DNA from: Micromonospora mirobrigensis
GTDB taxonomy: Bacteria; Actinomycetota; Actinomycetes; Mycobacteriales; Micromonosporaceae
Direction: 5' to 3'
Assembly: GCF_900091555.1 (NCBI RefSeq)
Contig: NZ_FMCX01000001.1
Span: 992,001 to 1,056,000, forward strand
Length of the DNA: 64,000 nucleotides
Part shown: piece by piece, positions 20,050-27,951 of the stretch
Position numbering within the stretch: the first letter of the stretch is position 1
How the letters are laid out: the number at the start of each line of letters is the position of its first letter
Notes under the pieces: generated by a model
The model's input: only the letters and a program-made list of their open reading frames with translations
The model's database searches: none
Told to the model about the DNA's origin: nothing
Program-made: the position numbers and the translations under genes

Positions 20050-20265
20050 ATGATGTGGAACGGCCCGATGATGGGCTGGATGTGGATCTGGTCCCTGCTG
20101 GGGCTGGTGGTGCTGGTCGGGCTGATCTGGGCGATGTTCCGGCTAACCGACCGCGAGCGCGGTCCGGCCGCTTCCGCCTCGGCCCGACGGATCCTCGACG
20201 AGCGGTACGCCCGGGGTGAGATCGACGACGAGGAGTACCGCCGGCGGCGCGGCAGCCTCGCCTGA
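20050..20265 (+). CDS. Small membrane protein with SHOCT domain
   Basis: The 71-residue protein has a Met/Trp-rich start (MMWNGPMMGWMWIW), one span (about residues 13-33) and a C-terminal SHOCT motif (ARRILDERYARGEIDDEEY). SHOCT segments often mediate oligomerisation. It lies 142 bases past csoR in the same direction and may be part of the copper response, since Met-rich ends can bind Cu(I). GGGAGGG precedes the start by about seven bases. Confidence 0.85.
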   Translation: MMWNGPMMGWMWIWSLLGLVVLVGLIWAMFRLTDRERGPAASASARRILDERYARGEIDDEEYRRRRGSLA

Positions 20266-20453
20266 GCGTCGACCCCGCCGGGCGGCGTCGGCCCGACAAC
20301 CGGCGGCGCGTCACCCCGACGTGCCGCCGGACGGCTGAGTGACCTGCGACCGGAGGGGGCCTGGCTACCATTCCCAGCGATGCTCCGCGGTCCGCGGTGA
20401 ACCGACCCGGCCGCTGAGCCGTACCCCGCTGGAGAACGTCAGGAGACTTCGCC

Positions 20454-21788
20454 ATGGGCGCCGACCACGGTCATCCCGCGCCGCCCGCCCCACCCCGGGT
20501 GCGGCGGATCCTCGTCGCGACCGTGGTGCCGCTCCTCGTGCTCACCGTGGTCGCCGCGGTGGCGCTCTGGCCCCGGGCCACCCCGGACCGCGACCCCGGC
20601 TCCGACGTGCCCCGCCACCACGGCACGGTGTCCCGGGTGGTCTCCCAGGAGTGCCCGCCGGGCCCGGAGACCCCGGCGGGCGGTCCGACCGGGCGGGACG
20701 GACCGTGCGGCACGGTCACCGTACGCGTGGAGCAGGGCCCGGACGCCGGACGCGAGGTCGAGGCCCCGCTGCCGGCCGGGCCGGGCGCCCCGCGGGTGAC
20801 CGCGGGCGACGAGATCGTCCTGGTGAAGCTCGCCGACCCGGCCGACCCGACGGCGAGCAGCTACCAGATCGCCGAGCACCAGCGTGGGGCGCCGCTGGTC
20901 TGGCTGGTGGTGGTCTTCGCCGCCGCCATCGTCGCGTTCGGCCGGTGGCGCGGGCTGGCGGCGCTCGGTGGCCTGGCCGCGAGCTTCGCCGTCCTGCTCG
21001 GCTTCGTGCTCCCCGGGATCGCCGCCGGTGGGTCGCCGCTGCTGATCGCCGTCACCGGCTCCGCCCTGATCATGTTCGTGGTGCTGTACCTCACCCACGG
21101 GATCACCGCGCAGACCTCGGTGGCCGTCCTGGGCACCCTGGGCAGCCTGGTGCTCACCGGCGTGCTCGGCACGCTGGCCACCGCCGCCACCCACCTCACC
21201 GGGTACGGCAGCGAGGACGCCACCACGCTGTCGATGTTCCAGCAGGACGTCGACCTGCACGGCCTGCTGCTGGCCGGCATCGTGATCGGCTCGCTCGGTG
21301 TGCTCGACGACGTGACGGTCACCCAGGCGGCGACCGTCACCGAGCTGGCGAAGGCCAACCCTGGCCTGTCCCGCCGGCAGCTCTACCGGGCGGCCACCCG
21401 GGTCGGTCGGGCGCACATCGCCTCCACGGTCAACACGATCGTGCTGGCGTACGCGGGCGCCTCGCTGCCGCTGCTGCTCCTGCTGGTCGCCGACTCCCGC
21501 CCGGTCGGCCAGATCCTCACCAGCGAGTTCATGGCCCAGGAGATCGTCCGCAGCGCGGTGGCGACGCTGGGCCTGATCGCGGCGGTCCCGCTCACCACCG
21601 GCCTGGCCGCCCTGGTGACCACCGCCGGCCGGGGCGCCGGCGACCCCGCCGACACCACATCCGAGGCCCGCCGGCCGGCCGCCGACCGCGCGGTCGCGCT
21701 GGAGGCGCTGAGCGCGCCGCGCACCCCCACCGCCCCGGCCCCCGCCCGGTGGCACGATCCGGAGAGGAGTACGGACGACACATGGTGA
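20454..21788 (+). CDS. YibE/F-family membrane protein
   Basis: The 444-residue protein has one N-terminal span (about residues 20-41), an external segment with two Cys (near residues 66 and 84), and about seven further spans from residue 145. It carries the YibE/F signatures LLAGIVIGSLGVLDDVTVTQ and IASTVNTIVLAYAGASLPLLL. The family has no proven function; transport is likely. GTCAGGAG lies about eight bases before the ATG. Confidence 0.88.
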   Translation: MGADHGHPAPPAPPRVRRILVATVVPLLVLTVVAAVALWPRATPDRDPGSDVPRHHGTVSRVVSQECPPGPETPAGGPTGRDGPCGTVTVRVEQGPDAGREVEAPLPAGPGAPRVTAGDEIVLVKLADPADPTASSYQIAEHQRGAPLVWLVVVFAAAIVAFGRWRGLAALGGLAASFAVLLGFVLPGIAAGGSPLLIAVTGSALIMFVVLYLTHGITAQTSVAVLGTLGSLVLTGVLGTLATAATHLTGYGSEDATTLSMFQQDVDLHGLLLAGIVIGSLGVLDDVTVTQAATVTELAKANPGLSRRQLYRAATRVGRAHIASTVNTIVLAYAGASLPLLLLLVADSRPVGQILTSEFMAQEIVRSAVATLGLIAAVPLTTGLAALVTTAGRGAGDPADTTSEARRPAADRAVALEALSAPRTPTAPAPARWHDPERSTDDTW

Positions 21789-21957
21789 CACTGCGCAGCG
21801 TGACCGATTACGCCACCACCGTTGATAAACGTGTCACTGGTTACCGATCGCTACTGCGAAATAACGGTTTTGGTCGGGTTCCGGACGTAGCTCGCATGCC
21901 CGGCTCTCGGGTAACCTCGCTGCCGGTCACCGACGAAGGCGCGCTGCGGCGCCTGCG
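21789..21957 (+). other. Leader region ahead of the riboswitch
   Basis: About 170 bases lie between the YibE/F stop and the riboswitch core, less GC-rich than the neighbours around 21815-21880 (GTTGATAAACG, TGCGAAATAACGG). A promoter for the riboswitch transcript probably lies here. No gene is apparent. Confidence 0.4.
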
Positions 21958-22075
21958 GTGCCACCGCCAAATCGCCGTACGGCGAACCGGGGAACCAGGT
22001 ATCTGGGGTGAAGCCGCGCGAGCGGCCGGGGCAACTTCCGTCCCGAATCCGTCAGCTAACCCGGTCGGCGGTCGA
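21958..22075 (+). ncRNA. c-di-AMP (ydaO-yuaA) riboswitch
   Basis: The region has conserved blocks of the ydaO class in the right order: an outer stem pairing ACCGCC (5') with GGCGGT (3'), CCGGGGAACCAGGTAT, CTGGGGTGAA, a variable GC hairpin, CTTCCGTCCCGAATCCGTC and AGCTAACCCGG. It ends about 15 bases before the GTG of a secreted cell-wall protein, right where actinobacterial members sit. This class binds cyclic di-AMP and normally turns expression off in cell-wall and osmotic genes. Confidence 0.88.
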
Positions 22076-22089
22076 GGGAAGGGAACACT

Positions 22090-23109
22090 GTGACGGCACC
22101 CCTGCGCCGCTGGCTGACACCGGTGGTGGCCGTGCTCACCGCGCTCAGCATCGTCACCGGCCCGCTGCCGGCTACGGCCGCACCGTCCACCCCCAAGCCA
22201 TCGGGGCACGAGGAGGACGACGACCCGCCGCTGCTCAACGACGTGCTGGAGCAGACCAACCGGGGCTACTTCAAGGCCAAGGCCCAGCTGGCGAAGTCCA
22301 AGAAGAAGCAGCTCGCGCTCTCCCTGGAGGTACGCCGGGCGCAGAACGAGCTGGACCGGCTCACCCCGCAGGTGGGTCAGATCGCCGCCGCGTCGTACAA
22401 GACCGGCCGGATCGGCGCGGTGGCCGTGCTGCTGGAGAGCAACACCCCCGACTCGTTCGTCAAGCGGGCCGCCGTGCTCGACGAGATCAACATGGTCAAC
22501 GAGCAGAAGCTCGCCGAGGTGACCGAGGCCAAGCGCAAGGCCGAGGAGGCCAAGCTGCGCCTCGACGCCGAGGTACGCGAGCAGCAGCGGCAGACGAACA
22601 TCATCGCCAAGCGCCGCAGCGAGGCGGAGAAGTCGCTGGAGCTGGTCGGCGGCGAGGGCTTCACCGGCGGCCTGGTCGCCGAGACCTCACCGGTCGCCCG
22701 GGTCGCGCCCGGCCGCAGCTCCGACGGGGAGTGGCGGCGCGAGTCGTGCAGCGAGGACGACCCCACCACCTCCGGCTGCATCACGCCCCGGACGCTGCAC
22801 ATGTACAAGGAGGTCAAGCGGGCCGGCTTCGACCGCTTCGTCGGCTGCTACCGCCCCGGCGGGCCGTGGGAGCACCCGAAGGGCCGGGCCTGCGACTGGT
22901 CGTTGCAGGACAGCGGGTTCAGCCCGTGGCACAACGACGACACCCGCACGTACGGCAACAACCTCGCCGCGTTCCTGCTACGCAACGCGGACCGGCTCGG
23001 CATCTACTACGTGATCTGGAACCGGCAGATCTGGTTCCCGGCGACCGGTTGGAAGTCGTACAGCGGCCCGTCCAACCACACCGACCACGTGCACGTGTCG
23101 CTGCTGTAG
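22090..23109 (+). CDS. Secreted coiled-coil peptidoglycan-associated protein
   Basis: The 339-residue protein has a signal peptide (LTPVVAVLTALSIVTGPLPATA), then two long coiled coils (about residues 60-100 and 130-190, Lys/Glu/Ala heptads). Its C-terminal domain (about 235-339) has CRACDWSLQDSG-like, RLGIYYVIWNRQIW and NHTDHVHVSLL segments. Helical hairpins plus a C-terminal globular domain recall the cell-wall hydrolase regulators of the RipA/NlpC neighbourhood, but no catalytic NlpC/P60 Cys-His pair is seen. The His/Asp segment (HTDHVHV) might bind metal. It is controlled by the c-di-AMP riboswitch. Confidence 0.83.
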   Translation: MTAPLRRWLTPVVAVLTALSIVTGPLPATAAPSTPKPSGHEEDDDPPLLNDVLEQTNRGYFKAKAQLAKSKKKQLALSLEVRRAQNELDRLTPQVGQIAAASYKTGRIGAVAVLLESNTPDSFVKRAAVLDEINMVNEQKLAEVTEAKRKAEEAKLRLDAEVREQQRQTNIIAKRRSEAEKSLELVGGEGFTGGLVAETSPVARVAPGRSSDGEWRRESCSEDDPTTSGCITPRTLHMYKEVKRAGFDRFVGCYRPGGPWEHPKGRACDWSLQDSGFSPWHNDDTRTYGNNLAAFLLRNADRLGIYYVIWNRQIWFPATGWKSYSGPSNHTDHVHVSLL

Positions 23110-23130
23110 CGCGTGTGCCCGCGTACCACC

Positions 23131-23160
23131 GGGCCGTCCCGCCGTCCGGCGGGGCGGCCC
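23131..23160. terminator. Hairpin after the riboswitch-controlled gene
   Basis: GGGCCGTCCCGCC and GGCGGGGCGGCCC pair over 13 bp (one G-U) with a GTCC loop. It lies between two convergent stops. Confidence 0.65.
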
Positions 23161-23180
23161 GCGTCGTCGGCGGGTCGGCC

Positions 23181-23843
23181 TCAGGCCGTCGGCTGGCCGA
23201 CCGGGCCGGCCTGGGCGGGCACCGCGGCCGTCCCGCCGGTCCCCACCTCGGCCACCGTGCGCGCCTCGCCGGCGCTCAGCCGGTACGACATGCCGACCAC
23301 CGCGCACCGGCCGGCGGCCACCGCCTCGGCCAGGGTGGCGGAGTTCGTGAGCAGGGCCTGCACGGTCTGCGCGATGTGGATGTCGACGATCTCGTCGATC
23401 TCCTCGACGCCCGCCTCCGCGGCCCGGCGCAGGCTGGGCAGCACGGCGTCCACCACGGCGCCCAGGTGCCCGGGCGGCTGGGTGCCGGTGGCGACGGCCT
23501 GCCGGGCGGCCTGCACCGCCCCGCAGGAGTCGTGACCGAGGACCACGACCAGCGGCGTGTGCAGGACCGAGACCGCGTACTCGACGCTGCCCAGCACCTC
23601 GGGACCGGCGGTGTGCCCGGCGGTGCGGACCACGAAGAGATCACCCAGGCCGCGGTCGAAGATGATCTCGGCGGCCAGCCGGGAGTCGGAGCAGCCGAGG
23701 ATCACCGCGAACGGGTCCTGGCCCCCCGCCACGGCGGCCCGCCGGTCGGCGTCCTGATTCGGGTGGTACGGCGCACCGGCGACGAACCGGCGGTTACCGG
23801 CCCGCAGTTCGTCGAGCGCGCGCTCCGGGCTGCTCCACGGCAT
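23181..23843 (-). CDS. Beta-class carbonic anhydrase
   Basis: The protein of about 220 residues shows the beta-carbonic-anhydrase zinc ligands: VILGCSDSRLAAEIIFD (Cys and the Asp-Arg dyad) and LGHDSCGAVQAA (His and Cys). GNRRFV near the N-terminus and the VVGMSYRLSAGEAR end agree. It interconverts CO2 and bicarbonate in the cytoplasm. The ATG at 23843 has GAGGTGAGG ahead; a GTG at 23864 is possible. It is a single gene, divergent from a winged-helix regulator. Confidence 0.93.
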   Translation of the reverse strand: MPWSSPERALDELRAGNRRFVAGAPYHPNQDADRRAAVAGGQDPFAVILGCSDSRLAAEIIFDRGLGDLFVVRTAGHTAGPEVLGSVEYAVSVLHTPLVVVLGHDSCGAVQAARQAVATGTQPPGHLGAVVDAVLPSLRRAAEAGVEEIDEIVDIHIAQTVQALLTNSATLAEAVAAGRCAVVGMSYRLSAGEARTVAEVGTGGTAAVPAQAGPVGQPTA

Positions 23844-24014
23844 TCGCCTCACCTCGTCCCTCACGTACGCGGGTCACTCGGCCGGCGACGGAGGCGGCCA
23901 GCATCCACCGTCACACGCAGCGCAAAGCCCGTCAAGATTTCGTGATACGGATTTCAGGTGTCGCCGTCGCCCGGCCCCGGCGGCGGCACCCCGACCTCTT
24001 CCGTCGGTAGGCCC

Positions 24015-24020
24015 TACCAT
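24015..24020 (+). promoter_or_regulatory. -10 element, leaderless promoter
   Basis: TACCAT is followed by six bases (GGCGGG) and the ATG at 24027, with no ribosome site. Confidence 0.5.
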
Positions 24021-24026
24021 GGCGGG

Positions 24027-24359
24027 ATGGCGACGACAGCTGGCGAGAACGGAAGCGCCCGGAACTGGACGTTCCTCACCAACCACGGGCACGTGCTGCT
24101 GGCCATCGCCCGCAACCCCACCGCCCGGCTGCGCGACGTGGCCGACGAGGTCGGGGTCACCGAGCGGGCCGCCCAGGCGATCGTCGCCGACCTGGAGGCC
24201 GAGGGCTACCTCCAGCGCACCCGGGTGGGCCGGCGCAACGAGTACACCGTCAACCCGAGCGGCCACTTCCGCCACCCCGCCGAGAACGACCGCCAGGTGG
24301 GTGACCTGCTCGCCCTCTTCACCCCGGTGCCGGCCGTCGAGCGGCCCGACGCCGGCTGA
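24027..24359 (+). CDS. Small winged-helix transcriptional regulator
   Basis: This 110-residue protein is mostly one winged helix: HVLLAIARNPTARLRDVADE, then VTERAAQAIVADLEAEGYLQ and a wing with RTRVGRRNEYTVNP. It is MarR/ArsR-like and lacks a ligand domain, so it may bind DNA as a dimer. Its target is unknown. The adjacent carbonic anhydrase gene, read away from it, is a candidate. The ATG is six bases behind TACCAT, implying a leaderless mRNA. Confidence 0.82.
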   Translation: MATTAGENGSARNWTFLTNHGHVLLAIARNPTARLRDVADEVGVTERAAQAIVADLEAEGYLQRTRVGRRNEYTVNPSGHFRHPAENDRQVGDLLALFTPVPAVERPDAG

Positions 24360-24423
24360 CCTGCCCACCCTCCACGATGGCCGGCACACCCCGCCCGTGA
24401 CCCCGGCGCCGGCCCGTCGGCGG

Positions 24424-24429
24424 TAACCT
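24424..24429 (+). promoter_or_regulatory. -10 element, leaderless promoter of the first mycosin
   Basis: TAACCT, six bases, then GTG at 24436. No ribosome site is present. Confidence 0.5.
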
Positions 24430-24435
24430 CACCTC

Positions 24436-25719
24436 GTGCGCGAGAGCTCCCCACCGGCCCGGCTTCCGTCGAACCGGGACGTCCGCCCCTGGTCCGTCCT
24501 GTGTGGAGCCGCCGCGGTCCTGCTCGGCGCGCTCTGCGCCACCCCGACCCCGGCCCTCGCCGCGCCCGCTCTCGCCACCCCGGCCCTCGCCGCGCCGGTC
24601 CTCGCCGCCCCGGCGCCCACCTGCGGGCCCACCGGTGGTCCCGCCCCCACCGAACGGCCGTGGGCGCTGGGCCGACTGAAGCCGGAGGCGGTCTGGCCGA
24701 TCACCCGCGGCGCCGGTGTCACCGTCGCGGTGATCGACTCCGGGGTGTCGGCGAGCCACCCCACGTTGCAGGGCCGGGTCCGCGAGGGACGCGACTTCAG
24801 CGGTCTCCCGCAACGGCAGGGCCGCTGCGACCAGGCCGGCCACGGCACCGTCGTGGCCGGGATCATCGCCGGTCGGGACGACACCGACTCGCCGTTCACC
24901 GGCGTCGCGCCGGACGCCGCGATCCTGCCGCTGCGGGTGCTCCCCGACACCGGCGAGACCCGCGACCCCGGGCTGCCCGGTCAGATCGCGCAGGCGATCC
25001 GCTGGGCCGCCGACCACGACGCCGACGTGATCAACCTGTCCCTGATGACCGAGCCGACGCCCGAGCTGGAGCAGGCCATCGGCTACGCGCTGAGCCGGAA
25101 GGTCGTCGTGGTGGCCGCCGCCGGCAACACGAACGAACAGCAGCGGCGGGACCTGCCGGCGTACCCGGCGAGCTATCCCGGGGTGATCGCGGTGGCCGGG
25201 GTCGACGAAGAGGGCGCACACGTCGGCTCCTCGATCAGCGGCGAGTACGTCGACGTCGCCGCGCCCGGGCTGAACCTGATCGGCCCCGCCCCCCGGGGCG
25301 CCGGCTACCTCCCCGAGCCCGACGGCGGCACCAGCTTCGCCGCCGCGTACGTCTCGGGCGTCGTCGCGCTGCTCCGCGCCGCCCAGCCCGACCTCACCCC
25401 CGACCAGGTCACCGCCCGGCTGACCGGCACCGCCGACAGCCCGCCCGAGGGGAGGAACACCGAGATCGGGTACGGCGTGGTCGACCCGTACCGGGCCGTC
25501 ACCAGCCTGCTCGGCGTACGCGCCGACCCGCCGCCCGGGGCGATGCCGGCGCCGGCCGCCCGGGAGGACCCGACGGCCTGGCAGCGCACGGTCGCCCTGT
25601 GGGTGGCCCTGGCCGGGCTGCTCCTCGCCGCGCTCCTGCTGGTCTCCCGTCCGGTCCTGGCGCACGGCCGGCGGCGCGGCTGGCGGCCCGGACGCCGGCC
25701 CACCGCCCCGACCGGCTGA
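24436..25719 (+). CDS. mycP: Type VII secretion-associated serine protease (mycosin)
   Basis: This 427-residue S8 subtilisin-like protease has a signal peptide (about residues 20-45) with an Ala-Pro repeat. The triad is Asp in AVIDSGVS (about 100), His in AGHGTVVAG (about 136) and Ser in GGTSFAAAYVSG (about 299). A C-terminal span (about 391-410) is followed by a basic tail. This is the mycosin plan, with the protease outside and tethered. It stands at the edge of the ESX locus, convergent with the Gly-rich substrate-like gene, and is one of two mycosins here. Confidence 0.9.
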   Translation: MRESSPPARLPSNRDVRPWSVLCGAAAVLLGALCATPTPALAAPALATPALAAPVLAAPAPTCGPTGGPAPTERPWALGRLKPEAVWPITRGAGVTVAVIDSGVSASHPTLQGRVREGRDFSGLPQRQGRCDQAGHGTVVAGIIAGRDDTDSPFTGVAPDAAILPLRVLPDTGETRDPGLPGQIAQAIRWAADHDADVINLSLMTEPTPELEQAIGYALSRKVVVVAAAGNTNEQQRRDLPAYPASYPGVIAVAGVDEEGAHVGSSISGEYVDVAAPGLNLIGPAPRGAGYLPEPDGGTSFAAAYVSGVVALLRAAQPDLTPDQVTARLTGTADSPPEGRNTEIGYGVVDPYRAVTSLLGVRADPPPGAMPAPAAREDPTAWQRTVALWVALAGLLLAALLLVSRPVLAHGRRRGWRPGRRPTAPTG

Positions 25720-25743
25720 CCCCGCCGGAACCGCGAACGGCGA

Positions 25744-25774
25744 CGGGCCACCGGTCGGCGTGACCGGTGGCCCG
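25744..25774. terminator. Bidirectional terminator
   Basis: CGGGCCACCGGTC and GACCGGTGGCCCG make a perfect 13-bp stem with a GGCGT loop, between convergent stops at 25719 and 25795. Confidence 0.8.
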
Positions 25775-25794
25775 CAGCGGAGCCCGGACAGGGC

Positions 25795-27381
25795 TCAGCG
25801 CAGCACCCCGGGTGCCCCGCCACCGTCCGCGCCCCACACGTCCTCGTCCTCCTCCAGCCAGGAGTTGCGCGGCAGCTCCTCCTCGCCGTAGCCGGCGCCA
25901 CCGCCGGCACCCATGCCGGCCATGCCGCCCCGGCCGCCGGCACCCCGGGCACCCGTTCCGCCGGCACCGCGTCCCGCCGCGCCGCCACCACGCCCGGCGC
26001 CCGCTCCGGCCGCGCCCGGTCCGACACCGGCCGCGCCGGTGCCACCGCGGCCGGTACCCGCGCCGGCGCCGCCGATCACGCCCCGCCCGGCACCGGCGCC
26101 ACGCCCCGCGCCCCGGCCACCGGCGCCGGCCGCGCCACCCATGCCCGGCGCCATCCCGCCGCCCATGCCACCCGCACCGACCCGGCCGGCGCCCAACCGT
26201 CCGCCCGCGCCCCGGCCACCGCCGCCACGACCGGCGCCGGCCGCGCCACCGCCCATCATCGGCGGCAGGCCCGGATTCACCGGCCTACCGATCCCCCCGG
26301 CCAGCAGGCCCGCGCCGGCGCCACCGCCCAGGCCGCCCCCGCCGCTCAGGCCCGCGCCGGCACCGGCGCCGCCGCCCAGGCCGACACCGCCACCGAGGCC
26401 GCCGCCCAATCCACCGGCCGAGCCGGTGGGCAGCGGAGCGGCCCCGGCCAGCCCGGTGCTGTAGCCGCCACCCGTGCCGACGCCGCCACCGGCCGCCGGG
26501 ACGTGGCCGCCGACCGTGCCCGGGTCGAACCCGCCGAGGTCGCCCGACGGGTACCCGCCACCGCCGACGCCGAGGTCGGGGTGGGTACCCGAGCCGACCC
26601 CGGTGAGCCCGGACCCGCCGCCGTAGCCGTCGGCCGAGCCGAGGCCCGGCACCGAACCCACCCCGCCCGGCACGCCGCCGCCGGAGATGCCTCCGGTGCC
26701 CGGCGAACCGAGACCGCCCGACGGCATCGGACCGACCCCGGAACCGCCGCCGCCACCGCCCAGGCTCGGCGGCGGCGGCAGGGCCGGCGGCGTGTCGCCG
26801 ATGCTGTCGATCCCGCCCCGGGGGGCGCTGCCCGCCGTCTCCCGGACTCCACCGTCCAGCGCCTGGTAGACCCGGCGCGCGTCGGCCTCCTGGTCGGAGA
26901 ACCAGCCGGTCACCCAGTCGCCCAGCTGGCCGAGCATCTCCACCGGCGCACTGCCCAGCACGTCGGCCCGAACCTTCGTCTCGAAGAACCCCACCCCCAG
27001 GGTGAGTTCGCCGTTGCGGGCGGCCAGCACGTCACCCACGCAGGCCGCCGGGATCGGCATGTCCGCCTGCGCCTTCTCGATCTGCGCGGCGGCCGTCTCC
27101 AGCGTGGGCACGATCCCGACCCGACCGGCGCCCGGGTCGCTCACCGCCTCGACCATGCCGTCGATCTGCTTGACCAGGCCGTCGACGTGGCCCTTGAACG
27201 CGTCGTACGCCGGGCCCTTCCACGTCCGCCCCAGATCGCCGACGTTCTGCGTCAGGCTGGCCCGCACCTGCCCGACGTTACGGAGGATCTCCTCCCAGTC
27301 CAGTGCGGCGCCGCGCACCTCGGCCGGGTTGCCCTCGACGAGGACCTCCCGGGCCATCTCCTCCCAGCTCTTACCGCTCAT
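25795..27381 (-). CDS. Large W-x-G/Gly-rich ESX-associated protein
   Basis: Residues 1-190 of this 528-residue protein are helical and WXG100/PPE-like, with the turn GRTWKGPAYDAF near residue 52. About 300 residues of Gly/Ala/Pro low-complexity sequence follow. A short acidic end, SWLEEDEDVWGADGGGAPGV, closes the protein. The same layout and end recur in the protein at 39146-40555. It is probably a secreted or cell-surface substrate of the adjacent secretion system. ATGA overlap with the gene before it implies coupling. Function unknown. Confidence 0.8.
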   Translation of the reverse strand: MSGKSWEEMAREVLVEGNPAEVRGAALDWEEILRNVGQVRASLTQNVGDLGRTWKGPAYDAFKGHVDGLVKQIDGMVEAVSDPGAGRVGIVPTLETAAAQIEKAQADMPIPAACVGDVLAARNGELTLGVGFFETKVRADVLGSAPVEMLGQLGDWVTGWFSDQEADARRVYQALDGGVRETAGSAPRGGIDSIGDTPPALPPPPSLGGGGGGSGVGPMPSGGLGSPGTGGISGGGVPGGVGSVPGLGSADGYGGGSGLTGVGSGTHPDLGVGGGGYPSGDLGGFDPGTVGGHVPAAGGGVGTGGGYSTGLAGAAPLPTGSAGGLGGGLGGGVGLGGGAGAGAGLSGGGGLGGGAGAGLLAGGIGRPVNPGLPPMMGGGAAGAGRGGGGRGAGGRLGAGRVGAGGMGGGMAPGMGGAAGAGGRGAGRGAGAGRGVIGGAGAGTGRGGTGAAGVGPGAAGAGAGRGGGAAGRGAGGTGARGAGGRGGMAGMGAGGGAGYGEEELPRNSWLEEDEDVWGADGGGAPGVLR

Positions 27382-27914
27382 CGGTCGACTCCCCCGCCCT
27401 GGCCCCCGGTGCCGCGCAGGAGCTCGTTCATCCGCTGGGCCGACATGGCGTTGGCCTCCTCCGCGGTCTCGTAGTTGCGCTTGACCGCGCGCAGCGCCTC
27501 CGCGGCCGCGTAGAGGTCGTCGGCCAGTTTGCCCAGGCTCCGCCTGGTGCCCTCGTGGACGGCCCGGTGCTGCCCGAGGAGTTCGGTCGCCGCCGGATAG
27601 CCGCCGAGCGGTCCGCCGCCCTTGCCGTCGCCGCCCAACCGCTCGGCGATCACGTGCATCTTGGTGGAGAGGCCCCGCACGTACTCGCCGTGCGACTCCA
27701 GCCAGGTGGCCGCCGAGTCGAAGCTGGCCGCGTCCCACTCCGTCCGGACACCCGGACCACCGGACAGCTCGCCCGAGACCTGCGCCTGGTCGGCGGTGAT
27801 CCGGTCGAAGCTGATCCCGCGGATCTGCGCCCCGGGCAGCACCGGGCTGACCGGCAGCGGGACGGGCAGCTCCACGTCCACCCGATCCGGACCGCCGTTG
27901 TTCTGATCGCTCAT
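27378..27914 (-). CDS. WXG100-like YxxxE protein, partner of the Gly-rich protein
   Basis: The 178-residue protein has helical stretches from about residue 60 and ends with NYETAEEANAMSAQRMNELL, which carries a YxxxE secretion-type motif (Y-E-T-A-E). The N-terminal 50 residues are Pro/Val-rich. It matches the small protein at 38785-39153 around YxTAEE-N. It overlaps the following gene by four bases, the pairing seen for Esx/PE-PPE partners. It is probably a secreted partner in a heterodimer. Confidence 0.75.
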   Translation of the reverse strand: MSDQNNGGPDRVDVELPVPLPVSPVLPGAQIRGISFDRITADQAQVSGELSGGPGVRTEWDAASFDSAATWLESHGEYVRGLSTKMHVIAERLGGDGKGGGPLGGYPAATELLGQHRAVHEGTRRSLGKLADDLYAAAEALRAVKRNYETAEEANAMSAQRMNELLRGTGGQGGGVDR

Positions 27915-27951
27915 CCGATTCCTCCCCCGAACCCGGTGCTCGACGTGCCTG

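Noticed and set aside
25900..26800. Repetitive DNA that looks array-like
   Set aside because: It is low-complexity Gly/Ala/Pro coding sequence of the ESX-linked protein; no fixed repeat-spacer pattern as in CRISPR.
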